This document shows, one piece after another, positions 1 through 8,291 of a stretch of 64,000 nucleotides of DNA (positions within the stretch are counted from its first letter, which is position 1; each line of letters begins with the position of its first letter). A program made the position numbers and the translations under genes. Source of the DNA: Abditibacteriaceae bacterium (GTDB lineage: Bacteria > Armatimonadota > Abditibacteriia > Abditibacteriales > Abditibacteriaceae); assembly GCA_019239895.1 (NCBI GenBank), contig JAFAZH010000012.1, positions 62,001 through 126,000 of the forward strand. Reading direction: 5' to 3'. Under the pieces are notes generated by a model. The model was given only the letters and a program-made list of their open reading frames with translations, was not told the origin of the DNA and did no database searches.

Positions 1-59
1 TAGGCGTTATTGACCTTCAGAATAGGCTTGGCGTTGAGACAAAATTATAGCACAGGAAC

Positions 60-404
60 CTAAGTCTCCGGCGCAAAGCCGAAGAAGACTCGCTTGTTGC
101 CACACAGTGGGCAGCTTAACTCATCACGGTAAAGGGGGCAGGAGCATTGGGTGCAACGCCGCGCGTGCGTAGTAGCATCACGCCGTGTTTTGAGGTCGAG
201 CAATGCGCCATCATTGACATGGCCTGGATTATGGGAAGGCTGGGTTGCCGGAGCCGTGGCTTTTCTATCGGGTGCATCTATATAGCATGTATAGTGGCTA
301 AAGGCGCGCACTCTTTGTGCTAAAGCTCGTCGTTGGCGGCGACTTAATGATGTCACGATGGTTACTGCGCTTTCTGCTGAGATTGGAGCTGCGATTAACA
401 GCAA
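60..404 (-). CDS. Small zinc-ribbon hypothetical protein
   Basis: The frame encodes about 114 residues. The C-terminal third holds two Cys pairs (CTQC, then CPLC about 16 residues later), the usual layout of a treble-clef or zinc-ribbon Zn site. The first half is basic and unremarkable. The longest form starts at a TTG at 404 without a visible ribosome binding site; a GTG about 20 codons further in is an alternative. It faces away from the GlcF-like gene. No specific function can be assigned: such ribbons occur in nucleic-acid-binding and protein-interaction proteins. A plus-strand frame overlaps its 5' end but has no recognisable motif. Confidence 0.45.
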   Translation of the reverse strand: MLLIAAPISAESAVTIVTSLSRRQRRALAQRVRAFSHYTCYIDAPDRKATAPATQPSHNPGHVNDGALLDLKTRRDATTHARRCTQCSCPLYRDELSCPLCGNKRVFFGFAPET

Positions 405-568
405 TGAGATGTTAAAAGCATCCTTTAAATCAAGACGCTGTGATGTCTGGTGCGTGCCGTGTATCCAGAGCAGAAACAGATCAACCCGCCACGCCGCAGC
501 ACTTAATAATTATGCAGGAGAGCCTCAAACAGCGATTGTGTTTGTTACACTGAGGGCGAGGTTTACTC

Positions 569-2200
569 ATGTCTGCTAACCCAACTACTAACTCACCTAC
601 GACTTCAAATTCATTTATCCCCCTGCGTGCCCAAACCCCTGAAGGGATGCACGCCCATATTGATCATGAGCGTTTGATGGATTGCATCCATTGCGGTTTG
701 TGTTTGTCACAGTGTCCAACCTATGCGGAAGAAGGTTTGGAGGCTGATTCGCCGCGTGGCCGCATCTACATTATGCGCGCTTTAGCCGAAGGTCGTAGCG
801 AGCCAACACCGCCCCTGGTGGAACATCTCGATCTCTGTTTAGGCTGCCGCGCCTGTGAAACAGCTTGCCCTTCGGGGGTGCAGTATGGGCACCTTATCGA
901 AGGCACCCGCGCCTACTTACGCGAAAACTATAAGCGTCCGTGGAAAGAGCGCATCATCGGCAAGCTCATTGAAAGCACCTTCCCTTATCCTGAACGTTTA
1001 GAAGCTGCCTTATTACCCATTCGTGTATTGCGCCGCACGGGAGTGCTACCCCTGCTGCACCGTATCGGATTTATGAAAGCATTGGGCAAGTTGGGCGAGA
1101 TGGAAATGCTATTGCCGCCTTTGCCACCCATGCACAAGCGCATCAACTTCCCGGAGCAGTGGCAAGCCCGTGGCCAGGCGCAGGCGAATGTGGGCATAAT
1201 TACGGGCTGTGTCATGCAAGTGATGCAAAGCCAGGTCAACGAAGCCACGGCGCGAGTCTTAACCAAAGCTGGCTGTAATGTCGCAGTGCCAAAAACGCAG
1301 GGCTGCTGTGGTGCCCTCCACGCCCACAGTGGTGGAATGCACGAAGCCAAAGAGTTAGCGAAAAAGAACATAGAAGTCTTTGAAGCATGGCAGCAAGAGC
1401 ATGGCGAACTGGATGCCATCATCATTAACGCCGCAGGCTGCGGCGCGGCTCTCAAGGAGTATGCGGGTTGGTTCAAAGACAACCCGGAATGGGCGGAACG
1501 GGCGCGCACTTATAGCGATAAGGTCAAAGATGTCTCGGAGTTCCTGGCGCAGCCCCAATTCAAAGACCGGCTAACCGCGCTCATGCCCTCTAATCCGCAA
1601 TCCGCAATCCGCAATCCGCAATTAAATGATGTGCCGCGTGAAGTGATTCCCAACACCACTGGCAGCAGCACTTTGCAAGCTCTTAATGGTGAAGTGCAAG
1701 AGCGGGATGATAACCAACAGGAAGCACTTAATCCTGATGATGCACTGAACGTGGATACTTCTCTTAATGGCCGTCGTCCTCATGATCCGTATACGCCACC
1801 AGCAGCGGATGCAAAGGCACCATCTCGCTCAGTTCGTGGGAGTCGGAGGCTTGGTAAAGCGCAGCGTGCCACTTATCATGATGCCTGTCACCTGGCGCAT
1901 GGCCAGAGTGTGCGCTCACAGCCCCGCGAACTATTGGACACTGTCCCCAATGTTGATATGGTGCCGCTGGGTGAAAGTGAAATGTGTTGCGGCTCAGCGG
2001 GCATTTACAACATCACACAACCGGAGATGGCGATGCAACTTTTGCAACGCAAAATGGAACATATCAAGAAGACTGGTGCCACCATCGTGGTCACGGGCAA
2101 CCCCGGCTGCATGATGCAGATAATGCTGGGTGCCCGCAAATTCGATGTGCCTATTAAAGTCTGCCACCCCATTGAATTGTTAGATGCTGCCACGAAATAA
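569..2200 (+). CDS. glcF: GlcF-like (Fe-S)-binding protein, glycolate oxidase iron-sulfur subunit family
   Basis: Two ferredoxin-type [4Fe-4S] motifs lie near the N-terminus (C39-x2-C42-x2-C45-x3-C49 and C90-x2-C93-x2-C96-x3-C100). Two CCG domains follow: GCV at about 213 with GCCGA at 245-249, and YHDACH at about 436-441 with EMCCGSAG at 471-478. This is the layout of GlcF, which passes electrons from a flavin 2-hydroxyacid dehydrogenase such as GlcD. No GlcD or GlcE lies beside it, so the partner must be elsewhere. At 543 residues it is roughly 100 longer than usual GlcF. The excess sits at about 340-430, between the CCG domains, and begins with a translated tandem DNA repeat. The ATG follows a GAGG-rich stretch. 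GlcF versus another lactate/glycolate Fe-S subunit cannot be resolved from sequence alone. Confidence 0.85.
   Translation: MSANPTTNSPTTSNSFIPLRAQTPEGMHAHIDHERLMDCIHCGLCLSQCPTYAEEGLEADSPRGRIYIMRALAEGRSEPTPPLVEHLDLCLGCRACETACPSGVQYGHLIEGTRAYLRENYKRPWKERIIGKLIESTFPYPERLEAALLPIRVLRRTGVLPLLHRIGFMKALGKLGEMEMLLPPLPPMHKRINFPEQWQARGQAQANVGIITGCVMQVMQSQVNEATARVLTKAGCNVAVPKTQGCCGALHAHSGGMHEAKELAKKNIEVFEAWQQEHGELDAIIINAAGCGAALKEYAGWFKDNPEWAERARTYSDKVKDVSEFLAQPQFKDRLTALMPSNPQSAIRNPQLNDVPREVIPNTTGSSTLQALNGEVQERDDNQQEALNPDDALNVDTSLNGRRPHDPYTPPAADAKAPSRSVRGSRRLGKAQRATYHDACHLAHGQSVRSQPRELLDTVPNVDMVPLGESEMCCGSAGIYNITQPEMAMQLLQRKMEHIKKTGATIVVTGNPGCMMQIMLGARKFDVPIKVCHPIELLDAATK
1592..1622. repeat. Tandem AATCCGC repeat inside the GlcF-like gene
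   Basis: About four consecutive copies of the 7-mer AATCCGC are translated as SNPQSAIRNPQ. The same word in degenerate form fills the short gap before nuoL (30201-30231), so a repeat normally intergenic here has been read through as protein in this gene. Confidence 0.8.
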
Positions 2201-2216
2201 AGCTGAGTGGTGGAGT

Positions 2217-2296
2217 GGTAGGGGAGTGAATGGTAGAGTGGTGAGTAAGAGGGTCTTTCTCATTCCTACTCACCACTCTACCATTCACTCCTTACC
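2217..2296. repeat. Inverted repeat, GGTAG/GTGAGTA type
   Basis: Arms of about 30 bases (2217-2247 and 2267-2296) are nearly perfect complements around a 19-base loop. It lies directly after the GlcF-like stop codon, so the RNA hairpin could end or protect that message. The word composition (gtgaatggtagagtgg) resembles the repeat at 57870-57944. Confidence 0.8.
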
Positions 2297-2424
2297 TACG
2301 AGCAAGCTGATAGAAATAGGGCAATAATGAGCCATTTTAGAAGCCTATAAACACTTTAAAAACCTTTTCCAAATCTAAATGGAAAAGGGAGTTAAAAAAA
2401 TTTTCCAAATTAATGTTGCATTTG

Positions 2425-2454
2425 TTGCATTGACAACAGTTAATGCGTTACAAT
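2425..2454 (+). promoter_or_regulatory. Putative sigma70-like promoter for the histone-like gene
   Basis: TTGCAT at 2425-2430 and TACAAT at 2449-2454 are 18 bases apart, downstream of an AT-rich tract that could act as an UP-like element. A TTGACA at 2430-2435 is present but only 13 bases from the -10. This is a pattern match only. Confidence 0.4.
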
Positions 2455-2536
2455 AGAGGCAATTGCGACAAGCCATTTTAGGAAATCTTTTATCCTGCTA
2501 AATGGTAATAATCGCAAAACATTAGGAGGCAGAAGA

Positions 2537-2971
2537 ATGGCCACACCAAAGAAGTCCGCCGCAAAGCCCGCAGCTAAACCAGTTGCAAAAGCAGCACCGA
2601 AGGCGACCACCAAGGCCGCCGCTCCTAAGACCGCCAGTAAGTCCTCTGGCGCGTCCAAATCGTCGGGAGGCAGCAAAGCCGCAGCCAGCAAGTCGTCCGG
2701 TGGTTCCAAAGCCACGGCGACCAAGTCCTCTGGTGGTAGCAAGGCCACCGCGTCGAAGTCTGCTGGAGCCAGTAAGTCCTCTGGCGGCAGCAAGTCTGGT
2801 GCGTCCAAGTCATCGGGAGGCAGCAAGGCCGCAGCCAGCAAGTCCTCTGGCGGCAGCAAGGCCGGAGCCAGCAAGTCTGGAGCATCCAAGTCTTCTGGGG
2901 GCAGCAAGTCGTCCGGTGGTAGTAAATCCGGCGGCAGCAAATCCGGCGGGGCCAAGAAGGGCAGCAAGTAG
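2537..2971 (+). CDS. Histone H1-like Lys/Ser/Gly/Ala repeat protein
   Basis: The 144-residue protein is almost entirely low complexity. An N-terminal AKPAAKP-type stretch (about residues 1-35) resembles eukaryotic H1 tails and bacterial Hc1/AlgP-like proteins. It is followed by many copies of the short unit SKSSGGSK/AAASK to the end. There are no acidic residues, no aromatic residues and no Cys, so it should be highly basic and disordered, and it probably binds DNA or RNA nonspecifically. The ribosome binding site AGGAGG sits 8 bases before the ATG, which selects this frame over the long opposite-strand frame. The repeat units use varied codons (tcgtcc, tcctct, tcatcg), showing selection at protein level. 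Nucleoid compaction is an inference. Confidence 0.8.
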   Translation: MATPKKSAAKPAAKPVAKAAPKATTKAAAPKTASKSSGASKSSGGSKAAASKSSGGSKATATKSSGGSKATASKSAGASKSSGGSKSGASKSSGGSKAAASKSSGGSKAGASKSGASKSSGGSKSSGGSKSGGSKSGGAKKGSK

Positions 2972-3006
2972 TCAATCTGCCGTTCTTGTCTTAAAGTAAT
3001 TACTTT

Positions 3007-3066
3007 AACCGCGAATTGCGGCGAGTGCTTTTGTGATACAGGAGCCTCGTAGCGTTTGCGGTTTTT
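3007..3066 (+). terminator. Weak possible terminator after the histone-like gene
   Basis: AACCGC at 3007-3012 can pair with GCGGTT at 3058-3063, which runs into a T-rich tract (GTTTTTTGTTTT). The loop is long, so this is tentative. Confidence 0.25.
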
Positions 3067-3201
3067 TGTTTTAGTAATGAGGTGGCTTCTGCTGTACAGA
3101 GCGTGCCTGTTGCTGTGTCCAGTAGGTTTAGGTGGGTGCAGGCTTGGTGCTGTTGCGGTTAAATAACGAGCGTAAGATCACGGTAAAGCTAAGGAGCGGT
3201 T

Positions 3202-3630
3202 ATGGCGAGAACAACGACCGATGAGCAAAAGGGCGTATTTTATGATTGTGGAAAATGTCCCGCCTTTTGTTGCTCCGTTTATGAGCGCGTGGCTGTCACC
3301 AAAAAAGACCTGCAACGCCTGGCTAAATATTTTAAAGTTACGGTGGAAGAAGCCGGAAAACGGTTTACCCGGATGAATGGTGAGGAGCGTGTATTGCGGC
3401 GGGCTAAAGACCCGCTTCTGGGGGAAGCCTGCCACTTTTTAGATCGCAAGACGCGCGGTTGCACCATCTATCATGCGCGCCCGGATGTCTGTCGCACCTA
3501 TCCCGCCCGCTCCCGTTGCGCTTATTATGATCTCCTGCAATTTGAACGGGAACAACAGTCTGATCAGCCAAATGTTATTCCCCTGGTGACGCTGACTTTC
3601 CCAGAGGTCAAAATTCCTGATGAAGAATAA
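3202..3630 (+). CDS. YkgJ-family cysteine-cluster protein
   Basis: Eight or so Cys residues are arranged as in the YkgJ/UPF0153 family: CGKCPAFCC near residue 14-22, then a C-x-F-L-D segment, CTIYHARPDVCRTYP and a final Cys. The family is annotated as a zinc- or iron-chelating domain and its biochemical role is not established. Length (142) is typical. It has a GGAG-containing leader (aaggagcggtt) before the ATG. The next gene starts inside its last codons, so the two are probably translationally coupled. Confidence 0.85.
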   Translation: MARTTTDEQKGVFYDCGKCPAFCCSVYERVAVTKKDLQRLAKYFKVTVEEAGKRFTRMNGEERVLRRAKDPLLGEACHFLDRKTRGCTIYHARPDVCRTYPARSRCAYYDLLQFEREQQSDQPNVIPLVTLTFPEVKIPDEE

Positions 3631-4930
3631 GTCCGCCATTGCGGTTACTACCATTGTATTGGTAGCCGTAACAGTGCGCTTCGTGTGGTTACTCCTGGTG
3701 GTTAATCGGCAGTGGAGTGATGTCCAATATTATGACGAAGCCGCTTGCCATCTGGCGCATCATTTAGAATTGCGCTATATTGATCCAACTATTCCAGCCC
3801 TTCACTATCGTGCCTGGTTTCCTCCCGGCTGGCCCTTCTTTTTAGCCTTCTTTCATTTTCTGTTTGGCGATAGCCCCTGGATTGTTAAAATCGTTAATCT
3901 GGTTTTGTCGGCCTTGATTGTCTGGTTGATAATTCAGATTGGCACCCGCATTTTTAGTCAGCGCGTTGGCCTTATTGGTGGTCTGCTTTGGGCATTGCTG
4001 CCCGGTCAGATTGTCTATGTGAGCCTGTCCCAATACGAAGTTTTCCTGACCGCGTTAATAGTAGGCATAGTTTATCTTCTTGTAATGGACGACTGGGCAA
4101 CAGTAACATGGCAAAGTCCTCGTCTCCATGTGCTGGGTGTCGCTTTGGCATGGGCTACTATGACTCGCCCTCTATTGGTCTTCTTCCCTTTAGCTCTTGC
4201 TCCTTATCTAATTCAAATGAGTGGTAGACGACGCGGGTGGTTGTGGACAGGAATCCTCTCTGTGTATATCGGCGTCGCTTGCCTCGGTTGGGGTCTGCGG
4301 AATATTGCAGTGTTAGGTGAACCGGTGATTTTCTCCACCAATGGAGGTTATAACCTCTGGCATGGCAATAACCCGAACGCAACAGGAGGAGCTTTTTCCC
4401 CACCCCACAGTACTGACCCCGGCCTTAATCCTGATGCTCTGGGCACTAATGAATTGGTGCTGAATCGAGAATGCTATCGCTATGCGATGGCATATATACG
4501 AGCTAATCCTCGCCGCTTTATAGCCATGATGCCGCGTCGCCTACTGCACCTTTATAACACTGATACGACTGGACTTTACCTGTCATTTTTATACAGCCCT
4601 CTAGAACATCCCACGCTTTTAGAGCCGTTGCGCCACGAGTCTCATTTTGCAGAAACACTAACGGTTCGCACTTACCTCTTCGCCATGCTGTTTGTCCTCA
4701 TTGGTTTGTGTACCGCTAACTGGCGCGTTCCTCATATTCGCTTGCTGGGCTATATTTTTCTGTATTGGCATTTCTGGGTGCTCATCACCTTTGGTCAAGA
4801 CCGTTACCGTGTCCCCATTATGCCGCTTTATTGTTTATTTGCCGGTCATGCTGTGCAACAACTCATTTTGGTGATAGCCGCTAGGACGTCTGCTTTTAGC
4901 CGCAAGGCTACTGCTCCGAGCGCCGCATAA
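3620..4930 (+). CDS. GT39/PMT-type membrane glycosyltransferase
   Basis: This is a polytopic protein of 436 residues with about ten hydrophobic helices. The first periplasmic loop has the acidic signature YYDEAACHLAHH (about residues 36-47), the position of the catalytic Asp in ArnT/PMT-type GT-C enzymes, which use polyprenyl-phosphate sugars. A second extracytoplasmic segment (STNGGYNLWHGNNPNATGG) is typical of the dolichyl-phosphate-mannose-like branch. It overlaps the YkgJ-like gene by 11 bases. The acceptor (lipid, protein or S-layer glycan) is unknown. Confidence 0.8.
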   Translation: MKNKSAIAVTTIVLVAVTVRFVWLLLVVNRQWSDVQYYDEAACHLAHHLELRYIDPTIPALHYRAWFPPGWPFFLAFFHFLFGDSPWIVKIVNLVLSALIVWLIIQIGTRIFSQRVGLIGGLLWALLPGQIVYVSLSQYEVFLTALIVGIVYLLVMDDWATVTWQSPRLHVLGVALAWATMTRPLLVFFPLALAPYLIQMSGRRRGWLWTGILSVYIGVACLGWGLRNIAVLGEPVIFSTNGGYNLWHGNNPNATGGAFSPPHSTDPGLNPDALGTNELVLNRECYRYAMAYIRANPRRFIAMMPRRLLHLYNTDTTGLYLSFLYSPLEHPTLLEPLRHESHFAETLTVRTYLFAMLFVLIGLCTANWRVPHIRLLGYIFLYWHFWVLITFGQDRYRVPIMPLYCLFAGHAVQQLILVIAARTSAFSRKATAPSAA

Positions 4931-5001
4931 CACCTTTAATCATGGCGGCATTTTTGCAGTCCTGGTATGGATAAGAAGCTTACAAGTTAGGTAGGGGAGA
5001 T

Positions 5002-5484
5002 ATGGAAACTTTACTGGAACTAATGGGCCAACCAGCCCCTAACTTTTCGTTGACTGACCTCAACGGCAATGCCGTATCGCTTGCGCAGTGGCGGGGTAAG
5101 CCGGTGCTGCTCAATTTCTTTAAAAGCACCTGTCCCTGGAACCAGGCGGAGATGCCCAAACTGGGTGAAGTCTATCGCCGCCATGCCGATCTTGAGGTGC
5201 AAGTGTTTGGCGTGGTAGTTGGCAAAGATGATGAGACCAGTGCCGCCCGCTTTGCGGCTGAAAAGGGTCTGGATTTTCCCTTAGCGGTGGATACTCAGAA
5301 AACAGTCCGCGAGCTTTATCCTTTGCGACGCGTGCCGACTCTCGTGTTGATTGATGCAGCCGGTAATATTCAGCGCGTTTATGAGGGTGCTTCGGAGCAG
5401 CTTGCCGGAATTGTGGAGCAGACCCTATTAGCTGCCGCGCGAGGCGATCAGCCGCCGGATTATTATCTGGTCGGCAGTGGCTGA
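5002..5484 (+). CDS. Thioredoxin-fold redoxin (peroxiredoxin/TlpA-like), cytoplasmic
   Basis: The 160-residue protein has the AhpC/TSA-redoxin pattern: PAPNFSLTDLNG at the start, a GKPVLLNFFKSTCPWN core (about residues 33-48) and a cis-Pro loop VPTLVLID (about 112-119). Where TlpA/ResA proteins have CxxC, this has CPWN: one Cys only, more like a one-Cys peroxiredoxin or a redoxin needing an external thiol. No signal peptide is visible. A GTAGGGGAG ribosome binding site precedes the ATG. It stands alone between the glycosyltransferase and an inverted repeat. Confidence 0.8.
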   Translation: METLLELMGQPAPNFSLTDLNGNAVSLAQWRGKPVLLNFFKSTCPWNQAEMPKLGEVYRRHADLEVQVFGVVVGKDDETSAARFAAEKGLDFPLAVDTQKTVRELYPLRRVPTLVLIDAAGNIQRVYEGASEQLAGIVEQTLLAAARGDQPPDYYLVGSG

Positions 5485-5522
5485 GGGCCAAACTAAGACT
5501 CAGGTTGAGTAAGTTTTGAATG

Positions 5523-5659
5523 AACCACAGAGACACAGAGGCACAGAGAAAAGTTAGAAAATAGAAAATGGAGCATTGAGGATCGTCCTACCTGTTACTA
5601 TTCTCGATCTTCTATTCTCTATCCTCAATTCCTCTCTGTGCCTCTGTGTCTCTGTGGTT
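5523..5659. repeat. Inverted repeat, CACAGAG type
   Basis: Perfect 26-base arms (5523-5548, 5634-5659) built on aaccacagagacacagagg enclose about 85 bases that include gaggatcg/cgatct words. It separates two convergent genes, so it may act as a bidirectional terminator. Confidence 0.9.
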
Positions 5660-5673
5660 ATTTAGTCGCAATA

Positions 5674-7104
5674 TCACTCCGGTTCGGCACTACCTTCTAA
5701 AATCAGGCCACGAGTGGCAGGAAACTTCTCATACCACAGCGAGAGGGCATCATGCAGGTGTTTAGCATAACGAAAATGCGCGCCGGTGCCAGTTCTTAAT
5801 TCCGCTTCATAAATAAACTTGTCGGCAGTGGTGACGTGCTCAAAGGCGTATTGAGTGCCAAGCAGTGTCCAGTAAACGTAACTGTAATCGCCTTCTATTA
5901 AATGCTCGTGAGCGGTGACGGAGATTCTTTTTCCAGTCAGGGACAAGGTAGCAAGATAATCAGGAAGATGCGTCGTCATAGAGTTCATTAAGTCCTGTGG
6001 AACTTGGTCTAAGGCGGAATAGAATCCTACAGGAATAAAAGGGCAATGCTTGGTGCCAGTACGGTGGCGGTTGAGGTCACGGATTTCGGCAAAGGCCACG
6101 GCCTCCCATCCAAAGCGCACGGCGGTGCGTTTTAAACTTTCCCCGATCCAGGCATAGCGGTTGTCGTGAAAGATGAGGTCGTGCGCCAGGGCTTCCTCCT
6201 TAATCCCGGCTGGCAGCATCACCTGAAGCTGTGGGGTGGGTGGGCACTCATAAGGCGATGCATTCTCTTGCAGATAGGTGAAGGTGCCACGCCTGGCAGT
6301 TTGCCGAAGCGCCTCTAAGTCGGCTTCAATTCCATTTTGCATCGAATCTTTGGCCGTTGCGTGCTTCAACATGCGTGGTGCGCAGAGTTCCAATTCATGG
6401 CGCAATGCTTCGCCTAATGTCTTAGCTTCGGATAGGGGGTGTGATAGTAGGTGTTGGCAAAGTTGCACCCAGGCGCGAGCCGACATAATTAACATCATGT
6501 TGGTCGCCACTGCCACTGGTAGAAAGTTGCGGGCACGGTCGAAGCCATAATTGCGCTGCATCCGTGCCACCTGTCTGGCGGCTTTTTCTGAAGGATCATC
6601 TAATAAGCTGCGCGGGATGCGGGCGACTTCCGGGTGCTGTGCCGCAATCGCTTCCCAATACTCCAACGCGTGACTATAAGCCGCAAAGCACTCTTGCATC
6701 AGACGATGCCATTCCGCCTGCGCATTCTCGGCAATACCCAACTGTGTAGGAGCAATGAGGGACTCTGGCGAAAGTTTGATATAGCGCGTAGACGATTCCT
6801 GGCCGCCTGCTGTGGGGCACAGTGTCCACACATGATAGGCCAGCCACATCGAGATGCCATCAATGAACATCGCCACGGGTGCCATATCCGCAATGGACTG
6901 ATGGCCATAGTCAATCATGCGAAAGATGGAGTCTACCGATTTATCTAAATTGTTTGGGTCAATCTTGGCCAGAATAGATTCCAAACCTTCATTATTGCGA
7001 GAATATCGCGCACCGCTGGCCGCTAAAAGCTCTGGTGTAAGGGCGGGGCGTCCGGCGGCAGTGGAGGCTTCGGTAGGGCAGAGGGCAACTTGAGTGACTT
7101 TCAT
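5674..7104 (-). CDS. Tandem ThyX-fold protein (FAD-dependent thymidylate synthase family)
   Basis: At 476 residues this is about twice the length of a ThyX monomer and contains two ThyX-like halves. The N-terminal half has DYGHQSIAD (65-73) and GGQESSTRY (100-108), which keeps the xExSxRY end of the ThyX motif but has lost the RHR start. The C-terminal half has NRHRTGTKH (about 340-356), which keeps RHR but lacks the SxRY end. Classic ThyX enzymes methylate dUMP using FAD, NADPH and methylene-THF. Whether this one is catalytic is uncertain: the two partial motifs could make one composite site or the protein could have another role. The ATG start is clear; it is monocistronic. Confidence 0.75.
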   Translation of the reverse strand: MKVTQVALCPTEASTAAGRPALTPELLAASGARYSRNNEGLESILAKIDPNNLDKSVDSIFRMIDYGHQSIADMAPVAMFIDGISMWLAYHVWTLCPTAGGQESSTRYIKLSPESLIAPTQLGIAENAQAEWHRLMQECFAAYSHALEYWEAIAAQHPEVARIPRSLLDDPSEKAARQVARMQRNYGFDRARNFLPVAVATNMMLIMSARAWVQLCQHLLSHPLSEAKTLGEALRHELELCAPRMLKHATAKDSMQNGIEADLEALRQTARRGTFTYLQENASPYECPPTPQLQVMLPAGIKEEALAHDLIFHDNRYAWIGESLKRTAVRFGWEAVAFAEIRDLNRHRTGTKHCPFIPVGFYSALDQVPQDLMNSMTTHLPDYLATLSLTGKRISVTAHEHLIEGDYSYVYWTLLGTQYAFEHVTTADKFIYEAELRTGTGAHFRYAKHLHDALSLWYEKFPATRGLILEGSAEPE

Positions 7105-7207
7105 AATGGTTTGATGAGTGCCGATGGAGTGGTTAGAACGCCAGGCTTGTGTTGTAATTGGGATTTAGCATTTCAGAATTTTATTGATGTCCTTATTTTA
7201 CATTTTT

Positions 7208-7315
7208 AACCACGAATGAAGATAGAGGATGGAGAATTGAGGATAGAAGATCGAAACAGCGATAGCTTGGCATAACGATCCTCTATCCTCAATTCTCTAT
7301 CCTCGTTCACGGTTC
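7208..7315. repeat. Imperfect inverted repeat, CACGAATGA/GAGGATAG type
   Basis: Arms of about 45 bases (7208-7253; 7276-7315) share aaccacgaatga-agatagagga words on one side and their complement on the other. It lies in the divergent gap between the ThyX-like gene and the AEC transporter, ending 11 bases before the latter's ATG. Confidence 0.8.
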
Positions 7316-7325
7316 CCCACTCCTA

Positions 7326-8258
7326 ATGCAATTGTTACAAATCGCCTGGACAGTTATCACGCCGATATTTCTCTTGATTGGCCTGGGCTTTCTTTTACAG
7401 CGACGTATCGGGTTCGATATTCAATCCTTGGTGCGTTTGAACTTCTGGATTTTTGTGCCTGCCCTTTTGTTTGCACAAATTTTGGATTCGCACCTGTCGG
7501 GCGCTGATTTACTCAGCATCGTTGTACACTTCGCCATTCTATTTGCCTTGATGTTTGCCATCACCTGGTATGGTGCCAAGCTCATTGGAGCCGGAGACCG
7601 CTTGCAGCGGGCCATGACCGCTTCCGTCCTATTTTATAACTCTGGCAATTATGGCCTTCCCGTGGCAAAGCTGGCCTTTAGTGGTGATGCTTCGGTGCAG
7701 GCTATTATTATCATGCTCCAGAATGTCACGAACTTTACCATTGGCCTCGCTTTGCACGCGGGCGGGCGAGAGGGCGGTAACTGGCGTCAAACGCTGCGTG
7801 CCGTTTTCAGGTTGCCAATGGTGTACACCCTGATTGCGGCCTGGTTGTGGCGTGCCTCTCATTGGCCTTTGCCAGTGCCTCTTGATACGGCACTGCATGA
7901 ACTGGTGCAGGGATTAGTGCCCATTGCCCTGGTGACACTCGGCGCACAGATGGCAACTTTAAAGTCGCATCGCTTTAGCCGCGAGATGGCTCTGGCCCTC
8001 AGCTTGCGCCTTGGCTTGGGGCCGCTCATGGGCTACCTGATTGTGCTGGCGCTCCATAACGCGCTGCACATTCATGGCTTGCTGGCTCAAGAACTTATTG
8101 TCTCAACAAGCTTCCCCACCGCAGTCAATTCAGCTCTGTTGGCAATGGAATACCAAAACGAGCCGGATTACGCGGCGGCTATTGTCTTTTATTCCACTTT
8201 GTTTTCAGCCGTGACAGTATCGGTGGTCATCTATCTGGTCAGACAAGTGGCTCTATAA
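7326..8258 (+). CDS. AEC-family (auxin efflux carrier-type) transporter
   Basis: The protein has 310 residues with ten hydrophobic segments in two halves, the AEC/BASS-like layout. It has the N-terminal PIFLLIGLGFLLQRR segment, the discontinuous-helix motif NSGNYGLPVAKLAF (about 101-114), and a matching C-terminal TSFPTAVNSALLAMEY (about 260-275). Bacterial members (MdcF, YfdV) export or import organic acids; the substrate here cannot be told. No obvious ribosome binding site precedes the ATG, which follows an inverted repeat closely, so leader translation may be weak. Confidence 0.85.
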   Translation: MQLLQIAWTVITPIFLLIGLGFLLQRRIGFDIQSLVRLNFWIFVPALLFAQILDSHLSGADLLSIVVHFAILFALMFAITWYGAKLIGAGDRLQRAMTASVLFYNSGNYGLPVAKLAFSGDASVQAIIIMLQNVTNFTIGLALHAGGREGGNWRQTLRAVFRLPMVYTLIAAWLWRASHWPLPVPLDTALHELVQGLVPIALVTLGAQMATLKSHRFSREMALALSLRLGLGPLMGYLIVLALHNALHIHGLLAQELIVSTSFPTAVNSALLAMEYQNEPDYAAAIVFYSTLFSAVTVSVVIYLVRQVAL

Positions 8259-8291
8259 GAGGGCTAAATTATAGCAGCAGTAGGAGGTGTT

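Larger units (their letters stand above)
2201..2536. other. Intergenic region: inverted repeat, then AT-rich promoter zone
   Basis: No gene is visible in these 336 bases. The first third is a long inverted repeat. The middle (about 2335-2430) is strongly AT-rich. The end carries a promoter-like pair and a strong ribosome binding site for the histone-like gene. Confidence 0.6.

Noticed and set aside
358..579. Plus-strand frame between the zinc-ribbon gene and the GlcF-like gene
   Set aside because: No motif, overlaps a better minus-strand candidate, and ends inside the GlcF start.
2440..2967. Long minus-strand frame rich in Leu/Pro/Asp over the histone-like gene
   Set aside because: It is the mirror of the Lys/Ser/Gly repeats; the plus strand has a strong ribosome binding site and typical composition of a known protein class.
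5523..5659. Inverted repeats as insertion sequences
   Set aside because: No encoded transposase, no target duplications noticed, and the arms are built of short words rather than conserved termini.
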